DNA from: Bacteroidota bacterium
GTDB taxonomy: Bacteria > Bacteroidota > Bacteroidia > Bacteroidales > Dysgonomonadaceae
Reading direction: 5' to 3'
Length of the DNA stretch: 39,872 nt
NCBI GenBank assembly: GCA_023388315.1
Contig: JAEWGM010000014.1
Span: forward strand, 1 to 39,872
Shown here: positions 14,900-24,040 of the stretch, in pieces
Position numbering within the stretch: the first letter of the stretch is position 1
Layout of the letters: every line of letters begins with the position of its first letter
Translations under genes and position numbers: made by a program
Notes under the pieces: model-generated
Seen by the model: only the letters and a program-made list of their open reading frames with translations
What the model was told of the DNA's origin: nothing
Databases searched by the model: none

Positions 14900-16180
14900 T
14901 TACCCAAAATCGTCGAACAATAACATTTCAGGCGGAACACCAAGGCTGTCAAGCATTCGCTTCACGGCATCTGCCATTGGGCCGGGGCCGCACATGTAGT
15001 ATTCGATGTCTTCAGGTGCTTCGTGGTCTTTCAGGTACGTATCGTGTATTACCTGATGCACGAAACCCGGGGTGTATTTTACGCCGGCCTCGTCGGCTAA
15101 CGGGTCGGGGCGGTCAAGCGCTAAGTGGAACGTGAAATTGGGGAATTCTTTTTCCAACGCCCAGAAGTCTTCCAAATAGAATGCTTCGTTCAACGCGCGC
15201 GCACCATAGAAGTACGACATCTTACGATCAGTCGTGCGGAGCGTTTTGGTCATATGCATCAATTGCGAACGCAACGGCGCCATACCGGCTCCACCGCCAA
15301 TCCACATCATTTCGCGCTTGCTGTCGAAGATGGGATGGAAATCACCAAATGGGCCCGACATCATTACTTTGTCGCCCGGTTTCAGGTTGAAGATATAGGA
15401 AGACACAATACCCGGTTTCACATTCATCCAATCTTTTTTAGCCCTGTCGTATGGCGGGGTAGCCACACGCACGTTCAAGGTGATGATGTTGTCGCCTTCG
15501 GCGGGGTAGTTAGCCATAGAATAGGCGCGAACGGTTTCTTCGTCGCAATCTAATTGGAGGTTCCACATATTAAACCGATCCCACTCCGCTCTATATTGCT
15601 CATCGATATCGAAATCGGAATACTTGATCGTTTTAAACGCGGGAACTCTGATTTGGCTGTAAGAACCGGGAATAAAGTCGAGTTTTTCGCCTTCGGGCAA
15701 TCTCACCACAAATTCTTTGATAAAGGATGCCACGTTTTTGTTTGAAACAACTTCGCACTCCCATTCCTTAATTCCAAAAATTTCTTCGGGCACTCGAATG
15801 TCAAGGTCATCTTTTACTTTCACCTGACAGCTCAAACGCCAATGGTCTTTTTGCTCTTTGCGGGTAAAATGTCCGGTTTCGGTGGGAAGAATTTCTCCGC
15901 CTCCTTTCAATACTTGGCAACGGCATTGTCCGCACGTTCCTCCTCCACCGCAAGCCGATGAAAGAAATATGTTTTGAGATTGCAATGTATTTAACAAGGT
16001 TGTTCCCATGGGAACATCAATTTTCTTGTCATCATTAATTGTGATTTCCACATTCCCCGACGGCATCAATTTTGATTTCGCAATCAAAATCATCACCACC
16101 AAAATTAAAATGATCACCAAGAAAACCACTACACTTGTTAAAATGGTCATCCCTCCTGCACTCATTAACAACACACTCAT
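14900..16180 (-). CDS. nqrF: Na+-translocating NADH:quinone reductase subunit F
   Basis: The NADH-oxidising entry subunit of the sodium pump. One N-terminal membrane helix (about residues 10-33) is followed by a plant-type [2Fe-2S] domain with C77, C83, C86 and C118 in the SACGGGGTCGQCRC arrangement. An FAD domain follows with RAYSMANYP (218-226), then an NAD-binding domain with GGGAGMAPLRS and CGPGPM near residue 397. The 426-residue length and C-terminal aromatic FDDFG region fit the family. It is the last gene of the nqrABCDEF operon and is followed by a bidirectional terminator. Confidence 0.98.
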   Translation of the reverse strand: MSVLLMSAGGMTILTSVVVFLVIILILVVMILIAKSKLMPSGNVEITINDDKKIDVPMGTTLLNTLQSQNIFLSSACGGGGTCGQCRCQVLKGGGEILPTETGHFTRKEQKDHWRLSCQVKVKDDLDIRVPEEIFGIKEWECEVVSNKNVASFIKEFVVRLPEGEKLDFIPGSYSQIRVPAFKTIKYSDFDIDEQYRAEWDRFNMWNLQLDCDEETVRAYSMANYPAEGDNIITLNVRVATPPYDRAKKDWMNVKPGIVSSYIFNLKPGDKVMMSGPFGDFHPIFDSKREMMWIGGGAGMAPLRSQLMHMTKTLRTTDRKMSYFYGARALNEAFYLEDFWALEKEFPNFTFHLALDRPDPLADEAGVKYTPGFVHQVIHDTYLKDHEAPEDIEYYMCGPGPMADAVKRMLDSLGVPPEMLLFDDFG

Positions 16181-16219
16181 TTTCTGTATTTGTTTTTTTA
16201 GATTGTAAAACTTAGTGAA

Positions 16220-16834
16220 TTAAATGTTGATTCCTGAGAAACTCATAAAACCAATGGCCATTAACGCGGTAATAATGAACGTAATACCCAACCCTTTCAA
16301 TGGTTTTGGCACGTGAGAATACTCCAGTTTTTCTCTAATGGCAGCCATTCCCACAATGGCAAGCAACCAGCCGATTCCCGAGCCGAAACCAAAGGCGGTG
16401 GCCATTCCAACATTGGCAAACTCGCGCTGTTGCATAAAAAGCGAACCTCCTAAAATGGCACAGTTTACGGCAATAAGCGGAAGGAAAATACCCAACGAGC
16501 TGTAGAGCGATGGACTGAATTTTTCCACAATCATTTCCACTAGCTGCACAAACGATGCAATAACGGCGATAAATATAAGCAAGCTAAACACGCTTAAGTT
16601 CATATCGGCAAACTCGGGGCCTAACCACGACAACGCGCCGGCTTTAAGCACATAGTTCTCAAGCATATAATTGATGGGCACGGTGAGCACAAGCACGAAT
16701 GTTACGGCAATGCCCAGCCCCACGGCGGTTTTCACGTTTTTAGATACAGCCAAATAGGAACACATACCCAAAAAGTATGCGAAAATCATATTATCCACAA
16801 ATATCGACCGTACAATCAAACTTATAGCATCCAT
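16220..16834 (-). CDS. nqrE: Na+-NQR subunit E
   Basis: A six-helix membrane subunit of 204 residues. GMCSYLAV (C25) and AVNCAILGG (C125) carry the two cysteines that, with those of NqrD, hold the iron centre in the middle of the membrane. NqrD and NqrE are paralogues with inverted topology and carry electrons across the bilayer from NqrF toward the FMN of NqrC. It lies 53 bases after nqrD and 39 bases before nqrF. Confidence 0.98.
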   Translation of the reverse strand: MDAISLIVRSIFVDNMIFAYFLGMCSYLAVSKNVKTAVGLGIAVTFVLVLTVPINYMLENYVLKAGALSWLGPEFADMNLSVFSLLIFIAVIASFVQLVEMIVEKFSPSLYSSLGIFLPLIAVNCAILGGSLFMQQREFANVGMATAFGFGSGIGWLLAIVGMAAIREKLEYSHVPKPLKGLGITFIITALMAIGFMSFSGINI

Positions 16835-16887
16835 ATTATATTATTTTTGTAAAATCTATTGATATTCAATTGATAACCCACAAGAAG

Positions 16888-17523
16888 CTAATTTGTTTCT
16901 TCCTGCAAATCTTTGTTTTTGGCCCTGTGCACCCAAATAATGCACGCAACAAGCAACAATGCCATTGGCGCAAGCATCATCAATCCGTTGTTTTCGTAGC
17001 CCATATTGTAGAACGCGTCGGGAATCACCTGATATCCCATCAGCGTGCCGGAACCGAAAAGTTCGCGGAAGAAGCCTACCACCACAAGAATCCATCCATA
17101 GCCCAATCCGTTTCCGATACCGTCGAGCAACGATGGCCAAGGCCCGTTTCCAAGGGCAAACGCCTCCAAACGGCCCATCAAGATACAGTTGGTCACAATC
17201 AATCCCACAAACACCGAAAGTTGTTTGTTCACATCGTAGGCAAACGCTTTAAGCACCTCACTCACAATGGTAACCAAGGAGGCAATAACCACAAGTTGCA
17301 CAATAATACGAATTCGGTTGGGAATGGTTTTACGTAATGAAGAAATAACCACGTTTGCCAATGCCGTAACAATAACTACAGCAATTGCCATTACCAAAGA
17401 TGGTTCCAACTTTGAGGTAACAGCCAAGGCCGAGCAAATGCCAAGCACTTGAACGATAACAGGGTTGTTTTTATTGAGCGGCCCTAAAAGCGCTTCTTTT
17501 GTTTTACCGGTTAAAAAAGCCAT
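16888..17523 (-). CDS. nqrD: Na+-NQR subunit D
   Basis: A six-helix membrane subunit of 211 residues paralogous to NqrE. The iron-ligand cysteines are in VLGICSALAV (C30) and LIVTNCILMG (C113). TNCILMGRLEAFA and the NGLGYGWIL region are typical. It is 30 bases downstream of nqrC within the operon. Confidence 0.98.
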   Translation of the reverse strand: MAFLTGKTKEALLGPLNKNNPVIVQVLGICSALAVTSKLEPSLVMAIAVVIVTALANVVISSLRKTIPNRIRIIVQLVVIASLVTIVSEVLKAFAYDVNKQLSVFVGLIVTNCILMGRLEAFALGNGPWPSLLDGIGNGLGYGWILVVVGFFRELFGSGTLMGYQVIPDAFYNMGYENNGLMMLAPMALLLVACIIWVHRAKNKDLQEETN

Positions 17524-17553
17524 TTTACTTCTGTTTTATGATGGTTCCGGAGT

Positions 17554-18264
17554 TTAATTGCCGGAATTTAAGTTCTTTAAAAAATTCTGATATTCGCCAA
17601 TGCTATTCAACAACATAGCATCTACCCCTTTACTGGTGATGGTTCCGCCGGAAATGCCATCGATATAATCTCTGTTGGCAACAGACTGCCCGGGTTTTAC
17701 CACTGCTACCGATCGGAACTCATTGTCTTTGAAAAGCTCTTTCCCTTTAAACTGATTTCTGAAAGCGGTTGTTACAATTTCAGCACCCAAGCCCGGAGTT
17801 TCTCCTTGATGGCCGAATTCGGAACCATAAATGGTGCTTCCGTCGGATTCCACGGACAAGTACCCCCAAATGGGGCCCCAAAGGCCGGCGCCACGCATCG
17901 GAATGATGTACTTTGTGCTTCCGTCAACTTCTGCTTCGTACACGGGCAAACCTTTTGCGGCAGCATCATCAACTTCGGTTCCAAAAGCTGGATCATCGGG
18001 AGTGGTTCCTTCCGTTCCTTCTATTTTGGTGCCATCTTTATTGATGAGATAGGCATTTTTCACCAATTCATCGTATTTCGCTTGCGCTTCCGCCGGGGTA
18101 GCGTCAATGTTGAGCGAACGCAACAACTGCTGCATTTTATCAGTATTTACATTGGCCGTTTGCCTATCAATGAGCGTTTGATGCGTAAAAGCCAATCCAA
18201 GCGCGACAATAATAACCATTATCGACGCGTATATGATGGTGTATCCACTACTTTCTCTGTTCAT
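17554..18264 (-). CDS. nqrC: Na+-NQR subunit C
   Basis: A 236-residue subunit with one N-terminal membrane helix (about residues 8-28) and a large periplasmic domain that carries a covalently bound FMN. The flavinylation motif is SGGTIT, with acceptor threonine T208. GAGLWGPIWGYLS and GHQGETPGLGAEI precede it as in other NqrC proteins. Attachment needs an ApbE flavin transferase, which is not in this window. It is 14 bases downstream of nqrB. Confidence 0.97.
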   Translation of the reverse strand: MNRESSGYTIIYASIMVIIVALGLAFTHQTLIDRQTANVNTDKMQQLLRSLNIDATPAEAQAKYDELVKNAYLINKDGTKIEGTEGTTPDDPAFGTEVDDAAAKGLPVYEAEVDGSTKYIIPMRGAGLWGPIWGYLSVESDGSTIYGSEFGHQGETPGLGAEIVTTAFRNQFKGKELFKDNEFRSVAVVKPGQSVANRDYIDGISGGTITSKGVDAMLLNSIGEYQNFLKNLNSGN

Positions 18265-18278
18265 AGCAATTCTCTCCT

Positions 18279-19502
18279 TTATTGTTTTACAGTTTTAGGA
18301 ACCGCAACGCGTTTCATTCTGCGTTTGATATTGGCATCCACCACATAGAAATCGATAAGCGGTGCAAACGCGTTCATAAATAAGATGGCAAGCATCATTC
18401 CCTCGGGATAACCGGGGTTGAACACCCTGATGCAAACGGCCAACACGCCGATGAGGAAACCAAAAATCCATCTTCCTTTTCTTGTTCTTGCTGAGGTTAC
18501 GGGGTCAGTAGCCATAAACACGGCACCAAAAGCAAATCCTCCCAACAAGAAGTGATATTGCGCGGGCATTCCCATTACCACATTGGCGGCAAACAAATTA
18601 ACGATAAACACGGCTACCAGTCCACCAAGGAAAACCGATAACATGGTTCTCCAGCTACCTACGCCGGTTACAATCAATATAAGCGCACCCAACAAAATGG
18701 CAAAAGTGGAAACTTCGCCAACGGAGCCGGGAATGAATCCCAAGAACATATCGATGATGGAGAGCGGTTGTCCCAAAATGTTGGTAAACGAAAACTCGCT
18801 GAAGCTTCCGGCATCGGAAACGGCAATTTGCCCGAGCGGCGTAGCACCCGAAAAGCTGTCCACTACGTTTCCACCACCCATGCCAAACGTATCGCGCGTG
18901 CGCACCCACACTTGGTCGCCCGACATTTTAGACGGATACGAAAAGAATAGAAAGGCACGGGCAATTAACGCCGGGTTGAAAACATTGTAGCCTGTTCCGC
19001 CAAAAACTTCTTTTGCAAAAACCACGGAAAACGCGGTGGCAACGGCAATCATCCATAGCGGTGTGTCAATGGGCATAATCATCGGAATGAGCAAGCCCGA
19101 AACCAAAAAGCCTTCGGCTACCTCTTCTTTCTTCACTTGTGCCATGCCAAATTCAATTCCCAAGCCCACGGCATAGGTTACAACAATTTGTGGCAAGAAG
19201 GCAATTAAGCCATATAAAAACTTGGTGAGAATGCTCACTTCTTCTTGTCCTACAGACAAATAGTGTTGCAGTCCCACGTTATACATACCAACAAGCAATG
19301 CGGGAATCAGAGCAATGATAACGATAATCATTGTACGTTTTGAATCCCTAGCATCGTGAATATGCACTCCCGATTTTGACGTGGTGTTAGGCACGAAGAG
19401 AAACGTTTCAATTGCATCGTATGTAGAATACAGCCAATGCAGTTTACTGCCTTCCTCGAAATTCGGTTTTATCTTATCAAGATAGTTTCTTAACGCTTTC
19501 AA
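18279..19502 (-). CDS. nqrB: Na+-NQR subunit B
   Basis: The main membrane subunit, with about ten helices and the sodium path. It has a covalent FMN on the threonine of SGAT (S218-T221, in DSFSGATPLGQIA) and binds riboflavin. The 407-residue length and conserved GGTGYNVFNPAL and GAVFMATDPVTSA segments agree with the family. It belongs to the nqrA-F operon. The 85-base gap to nqrA contains a repetitive GAGCACTGGGCACTGAGC string. Confidence 0.98.
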   Translation of the reverse strand: MKALRNYLDKIKPNFEEGSKLHWLYSTYDAIETFLFVPNTTSKSGVHIHDARDSKRTMIIVIIALIPALLVGMYNVGLQHYLSVGQEEVSILTKFLYGLIAFLPQIVVTYAVGLGIEFGMAQVKKEEVAEGFLVSGLLIPMIMPIDTPLWMIAVATAFSVVFAKEVFGGTGYNVFNPALIARAFLFFSYPSKMSGDQVWVRTRDTFGMGGGNVVDSFSGATPLGQIAVSDAGSFSEFSFTNILGQPLSIIDMFLGFIPGSVGEVSTFAILLGALILIVTGVGSWRTMLSVFLGGLVAVFIVNLFAANVVMGMPAQYHFLLGGFAFGAVFMATDPVTSARTRKGRWIFGFLIGVLAVCIRVFNPGYPEGMMLAILFMNAFAPLIDFYVVDANIKRRMKRVAVPKTVKQ

Positions 19503-19587
19503 AGTTCTGTATATTTTATTTTTGTTTATGTTCTGTTATTTGGCGTTGAGCACTGGGCACTGAGCTTTGGGTGTGCCCGAAACGCGG
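19503..19587. repeat. Word-repeat spacer between nqrA and nqrB
   Basis: The gap contains GAGCACTGGGCACTGAGC, a drifting repeat of (G)GGCACTGAG. It interrupts an otherwise compact operon and resembles the other degenerate word repeats in this window. No hairpin with a T tract is visible. Confidence 0.45.
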
Positions 19588-20934
19588 TTACTCCATTTCT
19601 TTGCGAAGCAAATCCAAGCCGGTGCGTACAATGCGTTGGAGCTCCAATTTAGATGTATCCACAAATTCGCAAAGGGCAAAATCTTCGGGCGCCACTTCGT
19701 AAATTCCTAATTGCTCCATTTTGTCTATATTGAAAGCAATAACGGATTTGATGAGTTGCTCCGGGTAAATATCCATGGGGAATACCCTGTCGTATTCGCC
19801 TGAAACGAAAATTGCTCGTGGGCCTCCCAACACGCGCGCATCGAGACGGTATTTCTTTTTGGTGGGCAAATATGTGCGTCCGGCACTGTAGCGTTTAGTG
19901 GTAAGAGATGCCCACCCGAATGCTTCGTGCACGTCATCGCCTTCGGGGATAACGGTTACCTGCGCATCGTAAGCACGAAGTACGCCGTTGGCGTCAATTT
20001 TTCGTCCTGTGAGCGGGTTTCCGCTGATGTATCGCAAAGAGATGCCTTCGGTAACGTTGTTGGCGAATATTTTCGTCAATTCCGTGCCGATTAGCATTTT
20101 GTAATATCCTTTTTCTTTTACTTCGGAACCGGTGAGGGCAATGGTTCTTGTGAGGTCAACCTTTCCGGTGTTGAACAATCGCCCAATAAGCGCCACGTTC
20201 AACGCGTTGAGCGTCCACACAGTTTCACCACGGTTCACGGGTTTCAGGTGATTGATTTGCACGCCCACGTTGCCGGCAGGGTGCGGCCCGTCGAACTCTG
20301 TTATCACCACATTTTTGGCTTTGCGCAAACCGGGGTTTGATGTTTTTGGGCTGATGGAAAGGTATACCTTGCCGCTGGTTAGTTTGGCCAATGCCTCAAA
20401 GCCTGTTTGCAAATCGGCTTCCTGTCCGTTCAGAATGAAATCGTAAGAAGGCGCCAGCGGAGCCGTGTCGAAACCGGTCACGAAAATATCGCGCGGTTCT
20501 TTATCAGGGGTTGCCACCACGTCGTATGGGCGTTGTTTAAAAACCCACCAAATGCCCGCCTTGAGAAGGCTATTTTTCACCTCTTCCGAGGAGAGCGAGG
20601 CAATATTTTGTTTTCCAAAATCGGTGTATTGAATATCCGCATCGGCTTTTACCGTAATGTTGAGGATGCGGCGTTTTTCGCCACGGTCAACGGCCGTAAC
20701 CACACCGCTCACGGGCGAAGCGAACAATACTTCTGGATAATTTTTATCGTAAAAAAGCGCGTCGCCGGCTTTCACGGTATCGTCAACTCTGACGGCTAAT
20801 TTGGGTGTTACGCCGTGGAAATCTTCCGGACAAATTTTCACAAACTCGCTCGTAACCTCACCTCGAAGCACTTCTTCGGTTTGTCCAAGCAGCGGAATTT
20901 GCAAGCCTTTCTTTATTTTAATTCGATTAGCCAT
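19588..20934 (-). CDS. nqrA: Na+-NQR subunit A
   Basis: A cytoplasmic subunit of 448 residues, the first gene of the nqr operon, thought to contact quinone and the membrane part of the pump. The N terminus IKIKKGLQIPLLGQ and the segments GGPRAIFVSGEYDRVFPMDIYPEQL and FALCEFVDTSKLELQRIVRTGLDLL (by position, near residues 365-445) are typical. A -7 promoter box lies about 100 bases upstream. Confidence 0.97.
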   Translation of the reverse strand: MANRIKIKKGLQIPLLGQTEEVLRGEVTSEFVKICPEDFHGVTPKLAVRVDDTVKAGDALFYDKNYPEVLFASPVSGVVTAVDRGEKRRILNITVKADADIQYTDFGKQNIASLSSEEVKNSLLKAGIWWVFKQRPYDVVATPDKEPRDIFVTGFDTAPLAPSYDFILNGQEADLQTGFEALAKLTSGKVYLSISPKTSNPGLRKAKNVVITEFDGPHPAGNVGVQINHLKPVNRGETVWTLNALNVALIGRLFNTGKVDLTRTIALTGSEVKEKGYYKMLIGTELTKIFANNVTEGISLRYISGNPLTGRKIDANGVLRAYDAQVTVIPEGDDVHEAFGWASLTTKRYSAGRTYLPTKKKYRLDARVLGGPRAIFVSGEYDRVFPMDIYPEQLIKSVIAFNIDKMEQLGIYEVAPEDFALCEFVDTSKLELQRIVRTGLDLLRKEME

Positions 20935-21030
20935 ATTATTTATTTAAAAACCTTATGCTATTATCAGGAATAATTTACTGGTAATTAAATGATAAAAATT
21001 TAATGCTGTGAAATTTTCCCTTTTGAAGCG
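20935..21030 (-). other. nqr operon 5' leader
   Basis: About 95 A/T-rich bases between the -7 box and the nqrA start. I see no leader peptide, terminator or recognised riboswitch. Confidence 0.4.
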
Positions 21031-21038
21031 CAAAGATA
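21031..21038 (-). promoter_or_regulatory. -7 promoter box for the nqr operon
   Basis: TATCTTTG on the minus strand fits TAnnTTTG exactly. No clear TTTG is found at the ideal upstream distance, so only the -7 element is claimed. Confidence 0.6.
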
Positions 21039-21346
21039 CATTTTTTTCAAATCAAAAAAGAAATTTGCCACACAAAATAAAGAAATAATTCAGTAATTAT
21101 CCATTCTTATTATCAATTGTCTATAGCATGCATCTATATGTACAGCTTTTGAAGAGTTCAACTCGGCGCCGCGCATTGCCTTAAGGTGAATGAAACAATG
21201 GGCGCCATTTTCATATCATTTTCTCCTAATGTGAAACCCGCGCCTGCACCTCCGCCCAAAAGGCGGGATTTAACATCGTAAAAATAGCGTCTTCCAAACG
21301 GAGTTGTCAAATTTTCAGTCGGCACAATGCTTTCTTGAAAGCATAT

Positions 21347-21432
21347 ATTTGCCACGAATGGCACAAATAAACACAAATGGGATCGACAAAGTCGATTAAT
21401 ATTCGTGAATATTCGTGTTATTTGTGGGGTGT
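21347..21432. repeat. Inverted quasi-periodic element with central ATCGAC-AAA-GTCGAT hairpin
   Basis: The left arm (21351-21380) is built of CACGAATG, GCACAAATA, ACACAAATG words. The right arm (21397-21428) is built of ATTCGTG, AATATTCGTG, TTATTTGTGG words. The arms are approximate reverse complements around a perfect six-base stem with an AAA loop at 21382-21396. No gene is evident. Confidence 0.7.
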
Positions 21433-21792
21433 TCGTGTTGAAACCCCGACTTGGAGCTCGTAAGCGAAAAAGAGTATCTTACGCTCTTACAGAGCTTGTT
21501 TCTGATGTGGCCTAAATTCGTAGGGCGTTGCCCTACGCTATTTTATGATAAACTTTCAGCCAATATATTAAACTATTAACCTGAGTACGAACTTAATGAG
21601 ACAAGTCTTCTCCATATACTAAAGGGTCATCCATGAGTGTTAAACAAGACTTTATTTTATTTTGGTTTTTTTGATGTTTCCTTTTAATAATGCCGCTAAT
21701 TGCCTAATTTTACCGCCTCAACTAATTACAGAAATAACACACACTTTTGTGCGCAACAAAAAAATAATTGTTTCATCTAAAACCTAAATTCT
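21433..21792. other. Intergenic region with hairpins upstream of the lipoprotein gene
   Basis: The region contains TAGGGC-GTT-GCCCTA, a perfect stem at about 21512-21526, and a weaker palindromic string around 21470-21500 with AAGAGTATCTTACGCTCTTAC. The remainder to 21792 is A/T-rich and presumably holds the promoter of the next gene. I cannot assign a convincing -7/-33 pair. Confidence 0.4.
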
Positions 21793-22476
21793 ATGAAAAT
21801 CTTTAAAACCTTATTCGCCTTATCGCTTTGCGCGATGCTAACTTCTTGCGCTACATCCAAAGTTACATTTACGTTGGATGATTCGGAAAATCCGTTAGCC
21901 GTTGCATCTCTAAAAAACGGCCAAAAAGTTGAAGGAACATTGAAAAACTACCTTCGCGACCAGCCTTCTTTCATCAAAATTGAAACGGCAGATGGAAAAA
22001 CAACAGAATATCCATCCACCGAAGTAGAATCACTCACGTTGAAAGCAAAAAAAGCAGGCGAAAAAGATGAACTTTGGGTACCCGTGACCCTTGAATTAGT
22101 CAACTTTTTAGCAAAGAAACAATCTGACGAGCCAATGTTTGCAAGGGTTACGTATGAGGGAGAGAACGTCACGGCACTTGAACGCCCCACACGAGCCGAT
22201 AATCCACACAGCCCCAACGCCATTGGCGTAATGACACAGCGCAGAGGAGCAGGCACACAATTTTTCTTTTTGGTAAAAGGAGAAACGGTTGCAAAGCAAT
22301 ATTGGCATCACGATAATATTTCCTCAGCCACCCATATTGGCGCTAACTCTATGCTCAAAAAAACGTTTAAAGATTATCCGCAAGTAGTAAAAGCGATTGA
22401 CGATGGGCATTTGAGTTACAAAAAGGATTTAACCGAGTTTATTCGTGTGATGGATAAAGAATGGAATAATAAATGA
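21793..22476 (+). CDS. Hypothetical lipoprotein
   Basis: A 227-residue protein with a type II signal peptide: MKIFKTLFALSLCAMLTSC, with lipidation cysteine C19. Residues 35-85 are short strands with LKNGQKVEGTLKNYL and KIETADGKTTEYPSTEVESL, resembling the small beta domain seen in phylum-specific outer-surface proteins that set a property through a threshold. The C-terminal part has GAGTQFFFLVKGETVAKQYWHHDN and a Lys-rich helix. I do not recognise the family. It stands alone between two repeat-rich regions. Confidence 0.8.
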   Translation: MKIFKTLFALSLCAMLTSCATSKVTFTLDDSENPLAVASLKNGQKVEGTLKNYLRDQPSFIKIETADGKTTEYPSTEVESLTLKAKKAGEKDELWVPVTLELVNFLAKKQSDEPMFARVTYEGENVTALERPTRADNPHSPNAIGVMTQRRGAGTQFFFLVKGETVAKQYWHHDNISSATHIGANSMLKKTFKDYPQVVKAIDDGHLSYKKDLTEFIRVMDKEWNNK

Positions 22477-22527
22477 AATTCGGATGAAAAAATGGATGTC
22501 TGATTTAAAATTTGTCCGTAAAACACC

Positions 22528-22680
22528 CCCGTGCATAGCCCCCAATCAAAATTGAGGAAAGTTCACACCGTTATGCATAAACTTTGCAAGTATTTCCCAA
22601 TTTTTTTGAGGGAAACGCCTACAGCGTCTATGTGTTATTCAGTTTGTTGCCCCCAATTAAAATTGGGGGTTATGCACAGG
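22528..22680. repeat. Pair of hairpin elements in inverted orientation
   Basis: The left element has GTGCATAGCCCCCAAT (22531-22546) and then a hairpin CCCAAT-CAAA-ATTGAGG. The right element has CCCCCAATT-AA-AATTGGGGG (22650-22669) and then TTATGCAC (22670-22677). GTGCATAGCCCCCAAT and ATTGGGGGTTATGCAC (22662-22677) are reverse complements except for one base. About 110 bases lie between them and contain another TTATGCATAA palindrome. No coding frame is convincing. It could be two REP-like elements or the ends of a small non-autonomous element. Confidence 0.7.
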
Positions 22681-22993
22681 GAACTTCCACGAAGTTATAA
22701 TTTTGTTGCCGCGCAAATCTTTTCGACTTGCTGCATCTCTTTATGCAATATGTCGCGAAGCAAATACCAGCCCTTTATATTCATTCCCTAGGCGATACTA
22801 AGCATTTCTTTGCCAAACAACCATTTTATTACTTCGCTCGCATGAGTTTAGAAACTTGTGCGAGCGCCGCGTGATCATAAGTTAATTTAGTTGGCGATTG
22901 GCTGTTAGCTCTTTGCTTTTACGTCCAATGCCTCCAAATCGCAAATCTACAATCTAAAACATCTAATTATCTAACAGTCTATTGTCCAATCAG
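22681..22993. other. Intergenic region with degenerate word repeats
   Basis: No gene is seen. The part 22930-22990 is made of drifting words (AATCTACAATCTAAAAC, ATCTAATTATCTAAC, GTCTATTGTCCAATC) that lead straight into the heptamer array. A CGCTCGCA / TGTGCGAGCG inverted pair lies near 22831-22866. Confidence 0.4.
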
Positions 22994-23063
22994 TCTTTAC
23001 TCTTTACTCTTTACTCTTTGCTCTTTGCTCTTTGCTCTTTGCTCTTTGTACTTTGTACTTTGC
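22994..23063 (-). repeat. Heptamer tandem repeat after fmt
   Basis: Ten seven-base units on the plus strand: TCTTTAC three times, TCTTTGC four times, then TCTTTGT, ACTTTGT, ACTTTGC. In the fmt sense this reads as (AAAGAGY)n and begins at the stop codon. It is the same family as 14782-14823 after hicB. Confidence 0.9.
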
Positions 23064-24037
23064 TAAACAAACCGGGCATTCTTCGAAAACTTGTACCCGT
23101 TAAGAAAATCGGTTGTTTTCATCCGCTTTTTTCCCGAAAGTTGAATATCAGTAACATCCAAAAAACCATCGTTAACCGCCACCAGCAGGTGTGTTTTATT
23201 ATCGGTTACAATGGTGCCTGGCGGCAATGGGTGGGTAGTGTGTCGCGATAATTCGGCAGAGAATATTTTAAACGTGGGCGCATTGCCATCTTCCGATGCC
23301 AACTCTGTCCAAGCGGCGGGAAAAGGCGACAGTCCACGAATGAAGTTACGCACCTGTATTGCAGGCTGTTGCCAATTAATACGACACGTATCTTTAAAAA
23401 TTTTGGGCGCGGGCTTTAAATCGGCTTCATCGTTAAAAAAATGGCTTTGCGGCACCGCTTCAATTTCATCGGTTAAAACGGCGTCCACCGTTTTCAACAC
23501 CAAGCGGGCGCCCATTTGCATGAGGCGGTCATGCAACGTTTCCACATTGTCGTTAGGAGAAATGGGCGTTTTCTCCCGAAAAATAATTTTGCCGGTATCA
23601 ATCTCGTGCGACAGAAAAAACGTCGTCACGCCCGTTTCTTCCTCGCCGTTGATAAGGGCCCAATTAATGGGCGCCGCGCCCCGATACTGCGGCAGCAACG
23701 AAGCGTGAAGGTTAAACGTTCCCAAAGGAGGCATGTTCCACACCACCTCGGGAAGCATTCTGAACGCCACCACCACTTGCAAATGGGGGTTGAGGGGTTT
23801 TAACTCGGTGAGGAAATCTTCGTTTTTGAGTTTTTCGGGCTGCAAAACGTGCAGTCCTTGCGAAACGGCATATTCTTTTACGGCGGATGATTGCAATTTA
23901 TATCCTCGGCCGGCAGGTTTATCGGGCATCGTTACAACGCCCACCACGTTGTAGTTGTTTTCAACCAGCGCTTTCAGCGACTCCACCGCGAAGTGCGGCG
24001 TACCCATAAACACGATGCGCAAATCTTCTTTTTTCAT
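23063..24037 (-). CDS. fmt: Methionyl-tRNA formyltransferase Fmt
   Basis: Formylates initiator Met-tRNA with 10-formyltetrahydrofolate. The 324-residue protein starts with RIVFMGTPHFAVESLKAL and has HASLLPQYRGAAPINWALING near residues 108-128. That segment includes the catalytic HxSLLP region, with the N of NLHASLLP and a downstream GVTTF and IDTGK. The C-terminal tRNA-binding domain starts around residue 205. It is three bases downstream of the ClC gene and is the last gene of the recR-fmt cluster. Its stop codon abuts the heptamer array. Confidence 0.97.
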   Translation of the reverse strand: MKKEDLRIVFMGTPHFAVESLKALVENNYNVVGVVTMPDKPAGRGYKLQSSAVKEYAVSQGLHVLQPEKLKNEDFLTELKPLNPHLQVVVAFRMLPEVVWNMPPLGTFNLHASLLPQYRGAAPINWALINGEEETGVTTFFLSHEIDTGKIIFREKTPISPNDNVETLHDRLMQMGARLVLKTVDAVLTDEIEAVPQSHFFNDEADLKPAPKIFKDTCRINWQQPAIQVRNFIRGLSPFPAAWTELASEDGNAPTFKIFSAELSRHTTHPLPPGTIVTDNKTHLLVAVNDGFLDVTDIQLSGKKRMKTTDFLNGYKFSKNARFV

Positions 24038-24040
24038 TCT

